A stretch of DNA of 64,000 nucleotides from Methylocapsa sp. S129 (GCF_009765995.1 NZ_LMUI01000011.1:448824-512823), one strand, 5' to 3'. Positions 45,921-55,004 are shown, numbered from the stretch's first letter. Notes: generated from the letters alone by a model not told the origin. Numbers and translations: made by a program.

Positions 45921-46231
45921 CTATCGTTCTAAGTCTTTGAACGAGAAACGATAATCCAGATACGAAACTTGCCGGCCTCCGGTCCTGGCACAGTCGCTTG
46001 GCCAGCACGGGGCGGCTTTGCCGCGATCCGTCTCCCGCATTGTCCGGCGTCGCTGAAAGCTCGGCTGATGCCACTGTCGTTTGGGGACAAGGGCGCGATT
46101 GAGGACACGCCATTCTCGCCGCCACGCTGTCGAGCGAATAGGGAAACACAGCGCCGCGCAAGTTTTCTCTCGTATCGATGCTCTGATTGAACAGAGGCCG
46201 CTGGGCAAGTGGCGGCGTCGACGGGGGCGGC
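45921..46231. other. gene-free interval after tRNA-Ser
   Basis: 311 bp with no convincing coding frame. A TTG at 46187 extends the next frame but lacks a ribosome site. No att-like copy of the tRNA end was found. Confidence 0.45.
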
Positions 46232-48289
46232 ATGAACCGGCAACAGCGACGGTCTGAGACAAAACAGAGTCGCGCCATCGCGTCGACTGCGGCGCTGGAC
46301 AAGACTTCCGTTCTGTTCGAAACGGCTGTGGCGCGCCACCGCGCTGGCCAGTTTGTCGAGGCTGAAACTCTCTATCGCCAGGTTCTGGCTATAGAGCCCG
46401 GCCACGCAGAAAGCTGCCATTACCTCGGCGTGCTTGCGACGCAATTTGGCCGCAGCGACATAGCGGTCGCGATGATCGCGAACGCCATTGCGTTAAAAGG
46501 TCGTGAGCCGGCGTTTCACGACAGCCTGGGCGTCGCGCTTAACGCTCAACGCAGATTTGATGAGGCGGCGGCCTCCCATCGGCGGGCTTTGGCGATAAAT
46601 CCGAACTTCGCGGCGGCGCGCTGCAATCTCGGCAACGTGCTGAAAGAGCAAGGCAAATCACGCGAAGCGGAGATAGCCTATCGAAGAGCGCTCGCGCTGG
46701 AGCCAGGTCTGGTCGCGGCTCACAACGGTCTGGGCTGCGCGTTGAAAGACCTTGGCCATCCGCAGGAAGCGGAGGTTTCCTTTCGCCGGGCGATCGCTTT
46801 GCAGCCCGATTACGTCAACGCTCACAGCAATCTTGGCGCCGCGCTTACGGACCAGGGGAAATTGGACGAAGCGGCCTCCTCATTCCGGACGGCGCTGCGC
46901 CTTCATCCCGGCAACGTCAACGCCCATTATAATCTTGGGGCCACGCTGAGGTTGCAGGGTAAGTCAGCCGAGGCGGCTACATCCTATGAGCAAGCCCTTC
47001 TCCTCAACCCGGATTTTCCTGAGGCGCACAGCAGCCTGCTGATGACCCAGAACTATGACGGTCGGGTTTCGAACGCCGAGCTTCTCGCGACGGCTCGACG
47101 ATTTGGAGCGCGTTTCGAGGGGTGTGCGGCGGCGAGGGCTTTCACCAACGATCGATCGGTCAACCGGCGGCTGCGCATCGGCTATGTCTCGGGCGATTTC
47201 CGCAATCACCCCGTGGGGTTTCTGCTCGCCCGGGTGCTGGAGACCCATGATCGCGGCGCGGTAGAGGTCTTCTGCTACGCCAACCAGACGGAAGTTGACG
47301 ATATGACCCGGCGCCTGCAAGCGGCGGCTGGTCATTGGCGCGATATTCTTCGCATGTCGGATTCCGATGCGGCGGCGCTGATCCAGGACGATCGCATCGA
47401 CATCCTCGTCGATCTTTCCGGCCACACCGCCAACAACAGACTGCCGCTGTTCGCCCTCCGGCCCGCGCCCGTCCAGGTCTCGTGGCTCGGCTATTTCGGG
47501 ACGACGGGTCTGGGCGCCATGGACTATTTGCTGATGGATGAAGCGGCCGTGCCGCACGGCGAAGAGCGTTGGTATACCGAGACCGTGGTGCGGCTGCCCC
47601 ATGGACGCTTTTGTTACGCGCCGCCCGACTACGCGCCTCTTCCCGTCGACCCGCCTTCGCGCCGCCAAAGCTACGTCACGTTCGGCAGCTTCAACAATAT
47701 GTCCAAGGTTGGCCCCGAAGTCGTCGGGCTATGGGCCGAAGTCTTGCGGGCGGCGCCGACATCGAAACTCATCCTAAAATGGAAGTCGCTGGACGATCAG
47801 AACGAGCGCCGCCGCGTCAGCGACGCCTTCATCGCGGCTGGCGTCGCCGCGGAGCGACTGGATCTTCGCGGCGCTTCACCCCATCCTGAGATGCTCGCGC
47901 AATATGGCGCAATCGACATTGCGCTCGATCCGTTTCCATTCGGGGGCGGCCTGACAAGCTGCGAGGCGCTGTGGATGGGCGTTCCCGTGGTGACTTTGCC
48001 GGGCGACCGGCCGGCCTCGCGCCAAACAATCGGGTTTCTCAACCTTCTCGGCCTCGGCGATTATGCGGCGCGATCGCTGGCCGAATATGTCGCCTGCGCG
48101 ACCGCTCTCGCCGCCGATCCCAACCGATTGACGGAGATTCGGCGCGCATTGCGGTCCCGAATGGCGGCTTCGTCGCTCTGCAACGGCGCTCTCTTTACGC
48201 CGACCCTGGAGGCCGCGTTCCAGGACATGTGGAAGCAATGGTGTGGCCAAGAATTCCGTAACCCTTCTGAGGCTTCAGCGGCGGCTTGA
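46232..48289 (+). CDS. TPR-containing O-GlcNAc transferase, SPINDLY family
   Basis: 685 residues from ATG 46232 (GGGGGCGG upstream). About seven tetratricopeptide repeats occupy residues 25-265 ('AETLYRQVLAIEPGHAESCH', 'AEIAYRRALALEPGLVAAHN' and so on). The OGT/SPY catalytic region follows (about 295-670): 'IGYVSGDFRNHPVGFLLARV', 'DILVDLSGHTANNRLPLFAL', 'TFGSFNNMSKVGPEVVGLWA' and 'ALDPFPFGGGLTSCEALWMG'. It would transfer GlcNAc or fucose to Ser/Thr of proteins in the cytoplasm; bacterial relatives glycosylate flagellins, adhesins and factors such as EF-P. No flagellar genes are near. A piece of its sequence is copied at 50.0 kb. Confidence 0.92.
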   Translation: MNRQQRRSETKQSRAIASTAALDKTSVLFETAVARHRAGQFVEAETLYRQVLAIEPGHAESCHYLGVLATQFGRSDIAVAMIANAIALKGREPAFHDSLGVALNAQRRFDEAAASHRRALAINPNFAAARCNLGNVLKEQGKSREAEIAYRRALALEPGLVAAHNGLGCALKDLGHPQEAEVSFRRAIALQPDYVNAHSNLGAALTDQGKLDEAASSFRTALRLHPGNVNAHYNLGATLRLQGKSAEAATSYEQALLLNPDFPEAHSSLLMTQNYDGRVSNAELLATARRFGARFEGCAAARAFTNDRSVNRRLRIGYVSGDFRNHPVGFLLARVLETHDRGAVEVFCYANQTEVDDMTRRLQAAAGHWRDILRMSDSDAAALIQDDRIDILVDLSGHTANNRLPLFALRPAPVQVSWLGYFGTTGLGAMDYLLMDEAAVPHGEERWYTETVVRLPHGRFCYAPPDYAPLPVDPPSRRQSYVTFGSFNNMSKVGPEVVGLWAEVLRAAPTSKLILKWKSLDDQNERRRVSDAFIAAGVAAERLDLRGASPHPEMLAQYGAIDIALDPFPFGGGLTSCEALWMGVPVVTLPGDRPASRQTIGFLNLLGLGDYAARSLAEYVACATALAADPNRLTEIRRALRSRMAASSLCNGALFTPTLEAAFQDMWKQWCGQEFRNPSEASAAA

Positions 48290-48301
48290 CGATTATTCGA
48301 G

Positions 48302-48508
48302 GTGCAATTTTATCTCCCGTATTGCCGCTCTGGAGGCGCTCGTTTGGACGATCCACTAGCCTGGATTTTGAGGTCCGACGATGAATGCGAAAAGGTTGAT
48401 TTCCTGGTCGCCGATATCGAGAATTTGCGGTGCGGGATCGCTGATCTAAAACAAGTCATTGCGGAATTGAATGAGCTTCCGACGCCCAACCAGGCGCGGA
48501 AAGATTGA
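48302..48508 (+). CDS. possible small coiled-coil protein
   Basis: 68 residues from GTG 48302, or 54 from TTG 48344. The second half has heptad-like helix 'DFLVADIENLRCGIADLKQV', then 'IAELNELPTPNQARKD'. It directly follows the O-GlcNAc transferase. No ribosome site is strong and the family is unknown. Confidence 0.35.
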   Translation: MQFYLPYCRSGGARLDDPLAWILRSDDECEKVDFLVADIENLRCGIADLKQVIAELNELPTPNQARKD

Positions 48509-48604
48509 CGCTGCGCCGGCAATTTCTGTCCGCCCGATAATGCTGAGGGGCCAGGTGGGTCTGTTGAACCGAGTCGCCCATTTCCGCGATGATCGCTGAT
48601 ATGA

Positions 48605-48636
48605 GAAAAAGGCCGGGAGGTTTCCCTCGCCGGCCC
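48605..48636 (-). terminator. Rho-independent terminator of the 105-residue secreted-protein gene
   Basis: Read on the minus strand: GGCCGG-c-GAGG, loop, CCTC-CCGGCC then TTTTTC. It lies 16-45 bp after the stop of the minus-strand gene at 48652. Confidence 0.8.
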
Positions 48637-48651
48637 TAATGTCCTTCGACC

Positions 48652-48969
48652 TTATTGGTCCGGATTGATCAAATGGTCACTGTCGGAGCTACCGTCGCCG
48701 AATATTTGGTCAGGCTGCCCTGGCGCGTTGTAGCGATAGCGATGAGCGCGGGGCGCCTCGTCGATATAGGCCGCACGGCCTTCGATAGCGTAGCGGTTAT
48801 AAGCCCATACGGGGTTGCTGGTCGGTGTAACTTCCGGAACCGAGCCGGGAACATACATTAACGTATAGGGCGACCATGTCGGAGTGTTTGGATTTGCGGC
48901 GTTTGCTGCGCCAGCCACGGCAAGAGAAACAAACAGGCCGGCGGTTCCGGCCAAGAGCACATTGCGCAT
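48652..48969 (-). CDS. small secreted protein of unknown function
   Basis: 105 residues. ATG 48969 has GGAG six bases upstream. Sec signal 'LLAGTAGLFVSLAVAGAANA' then a Pro/Tyr/Asn-rich mature chain ('TPTWSPYTLMYVPGSVPEV', 'RAHRYRYNAPGQPDQIFGD'). It has its own terminator, so it is a real single-gene unit. I do not recognise a domain. Confidence 0.75.
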   Translation of the reverse strand: MRNVLLAGTAGLFVSLAVAGAANAANPNTPTWSPYTLMYVPGSVPEVTPTSNPVWAYNRYAIEGRAAYIDEAPRAHRYRYNAPGQPDQIFGDGSSDSDHLINPDQ

Positions 48970-49153
48970 TGATTACTCCATCGCTCGTCCGTCCAAATGG
49001 GAGGACGTGAAAGAAAAACATAGTGAGCGGACGAGGAAAAAAAACATCGGGCGGCCGCCCGCGTGGCCGTCCTCACGCGCAAGTGAAACATCGACTTTTT
49101 CTGACCATGATTGCGGCGATGATCTCAGTCGCGGGCGATCACGACGTTCCATT

Positions 49154-49531
49154 TTAATGCTGTGTTTGGTATTCCCAACGAGATGACGCATCGTCCGGGT
49201 GGACTCTTTCGCCGCTGATGGTCTGCCCCCGCAACACGATTTTTTGATCGGGGAATCGCCTCTTGGCTCTCGCAAATGCGCTGCGCGCCACGCGTGGGTC
49301 GACAGTCGTCGCCAGCGCTTCTCGCGGCAAACCCACGCCGTCCAGAGCTTCGATTTGAAAACTGACAATCGCTCCGGTGGCGGGAGGAGAGAGGAGCTTG
49401 TCGCAGTAAGCTCGGAGGGCGGCCACGGCGATATCGACGTCTTCCGGCGTCAGATTCGCGCCGCTGCCGCCGCGTGATGACGCGGTGAGCTTCTCCACAA
49501 GCTTACGAACGTCATCCTCTGCCCAAAGCAT
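49154..49531 (-). CDS. hypothetical protein (125 residues)
   Basis: Soluble, mainly helical N-terminus ('EDDVRKLVEKLTASSRGG', 'LTPEDVDIAVAALRAYCDKL') and a mixed C-terminus ('RSAFARAKRRFPDQKIVLRG'). ATG 49531 follows a G-rich stretch that may serve as ribosome site. Composition is normal for the genome, supporting a real gene; no family recognised. Confidence 0.55.
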   Translation of the reverse strand: MLWAEDDVRKLVEKLTASSRGGSGANLTPEDVDIAVAALRAYCDKLLSPPATGAIVSFQIEALDGVGLPREALATTVDPRVARSAFARAKRRFPDQKIVLRGQTISGERVHPDDASSRWEYQTQH

Positions 49532-49640
49532 CCCCGGGTCCCCGAGCGATCACGCGCACCGAACGCATTTTGAGGGGCGAGCCAGCGCCGCCGCCGCGGC
49601 GCATGGCAAGGAACGGCTGAAGGAAAACGTCGGCGCACAC

Positions 49641-49670
49641 AAAACCGGCCGGCGTTGACGCCGGCGGCCG
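49641..49670 (-). terminator. probable terminator of the 51-residue secreted-peptide gene
   Basis: Minus strand reads CGGCCGCCGGCG-TCAA-CGCCGGCCGG followed by TTTTG; the T-tract is short. It begins about 25 bp after the stop codon at 49696. Confidence 0.5.
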
Positions 49671-49695
49671 TGTGATTCTGAGCGCTATAGCCCTA

Positions 49696-49851
49696 TTATT
49701 GCGAGCTTGAATTCGTCTCCGCCTGGGCGCCTTGTTGCGGCGGCGGGGTATCGTTAGAGGCGTTCGTCTGAAACTGACAGGCAAACGCGGGCGCAATTGT
49801 CGCGGCGACGAGCCCGCAGCCCACCAAGAGTCCAAGTAGCTTCGATCGCAT
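49696..49851 (-). CDS. small secreted peptide (51 residues)
   Basis: ATG 49851 has GGAGG nine bases upstream. Signal peptide 'LLGLLVGCGLVAATIAPAFA' followed by a 26-residue hydrophilic Gln/Asn/Pro tail (CQFQTNASNDTPPPQQ). The Cys directly after AFA could be lipidated, but the lipobox is imperfect. Function unknown. Confidence 0.6.
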   Translation of the reverse strand: MRSKLLGLLVGCGLVAATIAPAFACQFQTNASNDTPPPQQGAQAETNSSSQ

Positions 49852-50462
49852 GATGCAAACCTCCGCTCTGTCGACCAGCCGCAAGATTAGCACCGGCAAC
49901 GTGAAGGCTCCAATCAAATGGACTTGAAATGGGCTCACGGCGCCCGACCGGGTTAGCGTCTCAGTTTGAAAGATAGGGCGCTTGATGTTCACTCGCGCGG
50001 CCTCGTGGCGCCTCACCCCATCCTGAGATGTTTGCCCAATATGGCGAGATCGACATGCTTGAAAAAGAAACAAACCGCCGCCCGATCGAAGCGCGATCGT
50101 CGCGCTGGGTTTGTCGCTCCGCTGCGGGGGCGCTTCGTTCATTCCGGTCGAAGGGCGCGACCACGTCATAGGCGATGCTTTCGGCCCGCCGCCTTGTCTC
50201 ATGGGGTCCGGCTATAAATGTCCTTCTCCAAAGGCTCGGCAAGTGGCGCAGCGCGCTTGTGTAGATTTGCGGCGAGTTCCCCATTTGTTGATTTGCACGC
50301 GACGGAGCTTCCTGCGATGCGGCGAATTATCTTGGCGGGATCGGGTGCGTTCACCGGACCCGGCGGCATAGGCGACAAGGCGGCTTCCCCGGTTTCTCAT
50401 CGTGACCAACGAAGAGCTCGCCTTATCCCGCCAGCCTCGTGAGGACAGCGTGTGAGGTGGTT
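49852..50462. other. gene-fragment mosaic, otherwise non-coding
   Basis: 611 bp without an intact gene. At 50006-50056 it carries a copy of the O-GlcNAc transferase region (PHPEMFAQYGEID) fused in frame at 50055 to a copy of the first 19 codons of the CDP-alcohol transferase gene (MLEKETNRRPIEARSSRW). The rest shows no recognisable gene. Confidence 0.7.
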
Positions 50463-50726
50463 ATGACAAGCAATCTTTTCAAATGTGGAGCGCTGTTGGT
50501 CGCGTTTATCGCGCCAAACACGGCGTGTTTGGCCGCTAATGGCATCGGAGGCTTTACCGGGACCTCCAACCCTGAGGTCGTCACGCCGCCGCTCATTGGT
50601 CCGACGCCAACCCCGTCCTATCTCTCGCCCCCCATCATACCGACCATCCAATATCCCGCATCAAGAATTGCTCCCGTTCCTATGAGCGCCCCGCCGGCTG
50701 TCACGCGCGTGAGGCCGCACGGTTAG
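50463..50726 (+). CDS. small secreted proline-rich protein
   Basis: 87 residues from ATG 50463 (GAGG five bases upstream). Signal 'LFKCGALLVAFIAPNTACLA' then a Pro/Thr/Ser-rich chain ('PPLIGPTPTPSYLSPPIIPT'). Such low-complexity Pro/Thr/Ser sequence suits an envelope linker or an O-glycosylated protein. No family recognised. Confidence 0.6.
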   Translation: MTSNLFKCGALLVAFIAPNTACLAANGIGGFTGTSNPEVVTPPLIGPTPTPSYLSPPIIPTIQYPASRIAPVPMSAPPAVTRVRPHG

Positions 50727-51029
50727 CCTCGTCGCGCATGCCGCCGCCATAGAGGTCTGACCGTGATCGGCGGGAACTCCGTTCGCTCCTCCGCAACAGG
50801 ACGAACCCAATGCGATGCGCGTCTCAACTAAGCGTGAATGGCGGAAACGTGAAGACGCCCCTGTGCACGGGGGACATAAAATATCGAGCTCCTCGTCGGC
50901 GCTGAAGGCAATGGGGCCTGAAATGACAAAGCGCTGCACGGCCCATGTCGACAGCGGACATATCCAAATGTCGGCGCGCTGAACAACATGAGTCAAGCAT
51001 GTGGCGATGATGTTTGTGGGTGTTAGTTT
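50727..51029. other. gene-free interval upstream of the TolC gene
   Basis: 303 bp. I see no coding frame, RNA gene or clear promoter boxes. Confidence 0.4.
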
Positions 51030-52442
51030 GTGGGTTCATTCGTTTTGAAGCGCCATTGCGCTGCGCGCAACATCGCGCTCACGATGGTTCTTGCTGCGGC
51101 GTTGCTCGGCGCCGAAGCGCTGCATGCCGAAACGATCGGTGGGGCGCTGGTCAAGGCCTATTTCAAAAACCCCGACATCAATCAGCAACGCGCCGCCGTT
51201 CGCGCCACCGACGAAAATGTTCCAAAAGCCGCCGCCGCCTATCGACCGACCGTCAGTGGGGAAGCGGACGTGGGCATTGAGCAGGAGAATATTGTTCTGC
51301 CGGCGGCGGCGGGAGGCACAAGCTCGATTTATTCAACGCCGCGCGGCTACGGTTTGACCGTCAATCAAACCTTATGGAACGGCGATCGCACGTTCAACTC
51401 AGTGCGCCAGGCCGAGTCCGGCGTGATGGCGGCGCGCGAGACGCTGCGCAACACGGAGCAGAACGTCCTGTTGGACGGCGTCACCTTCTATATGAATGTC
51501 TTGCGCGACACGGCGATTCTCGATCTCGACCGCAACAACGTCGACGTGTTGCAAGAACAATTGCGCCAAACGAGAGATCGTTTCAGGGTGGGCGACATCA
51601 CGCAGACCGATGTCGCCCAAGCGGAGGCGAGTCTGGCCGGCGCTCAGGCGACCGCCCTGGCCGCTCAATCGACATTGCAGACGTCGATCGCCAATTATCG
51701 GCAGACGATCGGCGATGAACCCAAGAATCTCGCGCCGGTCAAACCCTTGGACAAACCGTTGCCCAAGACCCTCACCGAAGCGATCGCCATTTCGCAGGTG
51801 GAGCATCCCGCCATTGTCGGCTCCCTGCACGGCGTCGATGCGGCGGCGCTCAATATCAAGGCTATCGAGGGGGGCCTCTATCCAACCGTCGGCCTGACTG
51901 GCCAAGTTTCCCAGCGATATGACTTGACGGGCTACGCAGCGCCCAACAGCTTTCTTACAGCCTCGGCGACCGGCCAGATCAATGTTCCCATTTACGACGG
52001 CGGCGCGACTTACGCTTCGACGCGCCAGGCCAAGGAACAACTCGGCCAACAGGAATTGCAGACCGATCTGCAACGCGACAAAGTGCGCGCCGCGGTCGTT
52101 TCCGCCTGGGGCGTGAACGAGAATTCGGTGAGCATCATCCGTTCGGCGAAAGCGCAAGTCGCCGCCGCCGAAATCGCGCTTGCGGGCATACGCCAGGAAG
52201 CCAGGGTCGGGCAACGCACGACATTCGATGTGCTCACCGCGCAGCAGACGCTTCTCAATGCGCGCGTTCAGCTTGTTTCGGCGCAACACGACCAGGTTGT
52301 CGCCTCTTACGCGGTCCTGTCGGCGATCGGTCGGTTGTCGACGGCCAATCTCGGACTCGCCGCCACTCAATATGACCCGAAGGTTCATTTCGACCAGATC
52401 AAGGACAAGTGGTTTGGCTTGCGCACGCCGGACGGGCGCTAA
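51030..52442 (+). CDS. TolC family outer-membrane protein
   Basis: 470 residues. A signal peptide ends at 'LLGAEALHAE' (about residue 34). The mature chain has two OEP repeats of beta-barrel strands plus long periplasmic helices ('LLDGVTFYMNVLRDTAILDL', 'TDVAQAEASLAGAQATALAA', 'RQEARVGQRTTFDVLTAQQT'), as in TolC/CyaE of type I secretion. It forms the exit duct for exporters. The start is uncertain (GTG 51030, TTG 51045 or ATG 51084). No pump or ABC exporter is next to it. Confidence 0.9.
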   Translation: MGSFVLKRHCAARNIALTMVLAAALLGAEALHAETIGGALVKAYFKNPDINQQRAAVRATDENVPKAAAAYRPTVSGEADVGIEQENIVLPAAAGGTSSIYSTPRGYGLTVNQTLWNGDRTFNSVRQAESGVMAARETLRNTEQNVLLDGVTFYMNVLRDTAILDLDRNNVDVLQEQLRQTRDRFRVGDITQTDVAQAEASLAGAQATALAAQSTLQTSIANYRQTIGDEPKNLAPVKPLDKPLPKTLTEAIAISQVEHPAIVGSLHGVDAAALNIKAIEGGLYPTVGLTGQVSQRYDLTGYAAPNSFLTASATGQINVPIYDGGATYASTRQAKEQLGQQELQTDLQRDKVRAAVVSAWGVNENSVSIIRSAKAQVAAAEIALAGIRQEARVGQRTTFDVLTAQQTLLNARVQLVSAQHDQVVASYAVLSAIGRLSTANLGLAATQYDPKVHFDQIKDKWFGLRTPDGR

Positions 52443-52669
52443 AGCGATGGCGCTCGGCTCCAATCGATCGTTAGACTGATCACAGTTCGGTTCCCAGCAG
52501 GACCGACCGTCTCTAGGATTCTGGGTGTTTGCGCCATCCGATGAAGCAAGAATTGCATATAAATTGAATGCTTTACCTCCTTAGCCGCGCCTGCTTTATC
52601 TCTTTGGCGGCGTGGGAAAGCTCAAACATCCCGTAAACGTGATCGCATCCAATCAAGGCGGCTGGGATC

Positions 52670-53296
52670 ATGCCTGAAGAGGAAACAAACCGCCGCCCGA
52701 TCGAAGCGCGATCGTCGGGCTGGGCGAAGGCGTCCGCGTCTTTCCTGGCGCGAACGCGGGTCACGCCCAATCAGGTGTCGGCGGCGAGCGTCGTCTTCGC
52801 CGCGATCGGAGCCGCGCTGCTTGCGTTCTATCCTAACGCCTGGGGCCTTATCGGCTGCGCGCTCGCCGTCCAGGCCCGGCTCGCCTGCAATCTTCTGGAC
52901 GGCATGGTCGCCATCGAGGGAGGCAAGAAATCGCCGCTCGGGGCACTCTACAATGAATTTCCCGACCGCATCGCCGATTCTCTTTTCATCGTCGCGCTGG
53001 GCTATAGCGTCGGCTGGCCCGCATGGGGGTGGTTCGGGGCTCTGGCCGCGGCGCTGACCGCCTATATCCGCGTTTTTGGCGGTTCGCTCGGGCTGCCGCA
53101 GGATTTTCGCGGGCCGATGGCCAAACAGCACCGAATGGCCGCGCTCACGCTCGCCTGCCTCGCCGGCGCGCTCGAATATGGGATCAGCGGAACCCATTAT
53201 GCGCTCAGCGCGGCCGTCGTCGTCATTGCGGCCGGCTCCGTCGCGACCTGCGTGACGCGCACCCTCGCCATCGCTACACAACTCCAGCGAAAATAA
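52670..53296 (+). CDS. CDP-alcohol phosphatidyltransferase family protein, variant active site
   Basis: 208 residues with about six TM helices. The CDP-OH_P signature is present but altered: 'LLDGMVAIEGGKKSPLGALY' then NEFPD gives D-G-x2-A-I-x8-G-x3-N-x3-D, where the usual Arg is Ile and one metal Asp is Asn. It is followed by an acyltransferase (1 bp gap) and a CdsA homolog, so it probably joins a CDP-lipid to an alcohol in phospholipid synthesis; the head group is unknown. Its first 19 codons are copied at 50.05 kb. Confidence 0.88.
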   Translation: MPEEETNRRPIEARSSGWAKASASFLARTRVTPNQVSAASVVFAAIGAALLAFYPNAWGLIGCALAVQARLACNLLDGMVAIEGGKKSPLGALYNEFPDRIADSLFIVALGYSVGWPAWGWFGALAAALTAYIRVFGGSLGLPQDFRGPMAKQHRMAALTLACLAGALEYGISGTHYALSAAVVVIAAGSVATCVTRTLAIATQLQRK

Positions 53297-53297
53297 C

Positions 53298-53900
53298 ATG
53301 TGGCTGTCCTACATCCTGATCGGGTCGGTCCGCGCGCTTCTGGGCGCGACGCCGCGTTGGGTGGGCGCGCAGCCCGCGCAGACCCAGCGGATCTATTTCG
53401 CCAACCACACAAGCCATATCGACACGGTCGCGCTGTGGTCGGCGCTGCCGCCCGAATTGCGGGCAAAAACCCGCCCCGTCGCCGCGGCCGATTATTGGGG
53501 CGCCAGCGCGCTCAAGCGCTATATCGCCCTCAAGGGGCTGAACGCCGTGCTGATCGATCGCCACCGGACGGACCCGAACGCGGACCCCCTGCAGCCGCTC
53601 TATGGCGTGCTCGAGCGCGGCGATTCGATCATCATTTTTCCCGAGGGATCGCGCCAGGACCAGCTTCTTCCTGGACCGTTCAAATCGGGCCTCTATCATC
53701 TCGCCGAGCGCTTTCCCCAGGTCGAACTCATTCCCGTCTACCTCGAAAATCTGCATCGCAGCATGCCCAAAGGAACCTTCATTCCCATTCCGCTCATCTG
53801 CACCGTGCGCTTTGGCGCGTCGCTGCGACGCCTCGACCATGAAGACAAGTCCGCCTTTCTCGAACGTGCGCGCAACGCCGTCATAGGGCTCGCTCAATGA
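53298..53900 (+). CDS. 1-acyl-sn-glycerol-3-phosphate acyltransferase (PlsC family)
   Basis: 200 residues. Acyltransferase motif I 'FANHTSHIDTVALW' (HxxxxD), motif III 'IIIFPEGSRQDQLL' and 'ELIPVYLENL' are intact. It would acylate lysophosphatidate at sn-2 to give phosphatidate, the substrate of the CdsA-like enzyme encoded next. Stop and next start overlap by 4 bp. Confidence 0.92.
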   Translation: MWLSYILIGSVRALLGATPRWVGAQPAQTQRIYFANHTSHIDTVALWSALPPELRAKTRPVAAADYWGASALKRYIALKGLNAVLIDRHRTDPNADPLQPLYGVLERGDSIIIFPEGSRQDQLLPGPFKSGLYHLAERFPQVELIPVYLENLHRSMPKGTFIPIPLICTVRFGASLRRLDHEDKSAFLERARNAVIGLAQ

Positions 53901-54838
53901 ACCCCGAACACAAGCTCTACTGGCTCATCGGCGGCGTCGTCGCGCTGCTGATCGTCGCCTCGCTGATCGGGCGCGTCCTGCGTTTGCGCGTCAAGGACGA
54001 GAGCGGCGCCGCCGTCGTGGACAATCTGATTGCGCGCGTGCGCGCCTGGTGGTCGATGGTGGCGATCTTCGCCGCCGCGTTCCTGCTCGGCAAGAATGCG
54101 ACGATCGCCATGTTCGCGCTCGTTTCGTTTTTCGCTTTGCGCGAATTCCTGACGCTGACGCCGACGAGAATCGGCGATCGCCGCGCGTTGTCGGCGGCGT
54201 TTTTCGCGATGATCCCCATTCAATATCTGCTGATCGCGACGAACTGGTACGGTTTGTTCACGATCTTCATCCCCGTTTACGGCTTCCTGCTGCTTCCCTC
54301 GGTTTCGGCGCTGACGCAGGATACGGAAAATTTCCTCGAGCGCACCGCCAAGATTCAATGGGGCGTGATGATCGCGATCTATTGCATCAGCCATTTGCCG
54401 GCGCTGTTGCTGCTCGATATCCCCGGCTATTCCGGGCAGAATCCGTTGCTGATGTTCTATCTCATCCTCGTCGTGCAGATGAGCGACGTGCTGCAATATG
54501 TCTTCGGCAAGCTGTTTGGCAAAACCAAGATCGCGCCTGTCGTCAGCCCGTCAAAGACCGTCGAAGGCTTTGTCGGCGGGGCGGCGAGCGCCACGCTGAT
54601 CGGCGCGGCGATGTGGTGGATCACGCCCTTCACGCCGCTCCAATCGGCCGGCATGGCGTTGATCATCGTGCTGATGGGCTTTCTTGGCGGCCTCGTGCTC
54701 TCGGCGGTCAAGCGCAGCCTGGGCGCGAAGGACTGGGGCGCGATGATCAAAGGGCACGGCGGCGTGATGGACCGGATGGATTCGGTGAGCTTCGCGGCGC
54801 CGATCTTCTTTCACGCGACGCGATATTTTTTCACGTGA
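53897..54838 (+). CDS. phosphatidate cytidylyltransferase (CdsA family)
   Basis: 313 residues, about eight TM helices. The C-terminal signature 'SPSKTVEGFVGGAASATLIG' and 'VKRSLGAKDWGAMIKGHGGV', then MDRMDS, matches CdsA (S-x-x-K-x-x-E-G and K-R-x2-KD). It makes CDP-diacylglycerol. As last gene of the three-gene operon it completes a path from lysophosphatidate to a phospholipid; it is probably a second, specialised copy beside the housekeeping cdsA. Confidence 0.92.
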   Translation: MNPEHKLYWLIGGVVALLIVASLIGRVLRLRVKDESGAAVVDNLIARVRAWWSMVAIFAAAFLLGKNATIAMFALVSFFALREFLTLTPTRIGDRRALSAAFFAMIPIQYLLIATNWYGLFTIFIPVYGFLLLPSVSALTQDTENFLERTAKIQWGVMIAIYCISHLPALLLLDIPGYSGQNPLLMFYLILVVQMSDVLQYVFGKLFGKTKIAPVVSPSKTVEGFVGGAASATLIGAAMWWITPFTPLQSAGMALIIVLMGFLGGLVLSAVKRSLGAKDWGAMIKGHGGVMDRMDSVSFAAPIFFHATRYFFT

Positions 54839-54907
54839 GCCAATAAGCGAATCCTGCGCTATCGGTTCGTCGTTCGAAGCTCATCGTCCGGGATCCTCGG
54901 CCTTAAC

Positions 54908-54931
54908 GCCCGTGCAAGCGTCGATAGAGAC
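54908..54931. repeat. 24-bp direct repeat, copy 1
   Basis: GCCCGTGCAAGCGTCGATAG begins a 24-bp sequence found again with one mismatch at 56730. On the minus strand both encode V-S-I-x-A-C-T-G in the same frame. Confidence 0.7.
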
Positions 54932-55004
54932 GTAAGCCTCCGGTGACGGTCGCCTTATGGAGATTCGCGTAGGAACTAACCGCGCGATTGTGGCGCTGGG
55001 ATAG

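Noticed and set aside
45921-46231. Integration site at tRNA-Ser
   Set aside because: No integrase and no second copy of the tRNA 3' end seen in the window.
49961-52770. Two minus-strand frames sharing DDRASIGRRFVS
   Set aside because: The similarity is the antisense of the copied start of the CDP-alcohol transferase gene, not a protein family.
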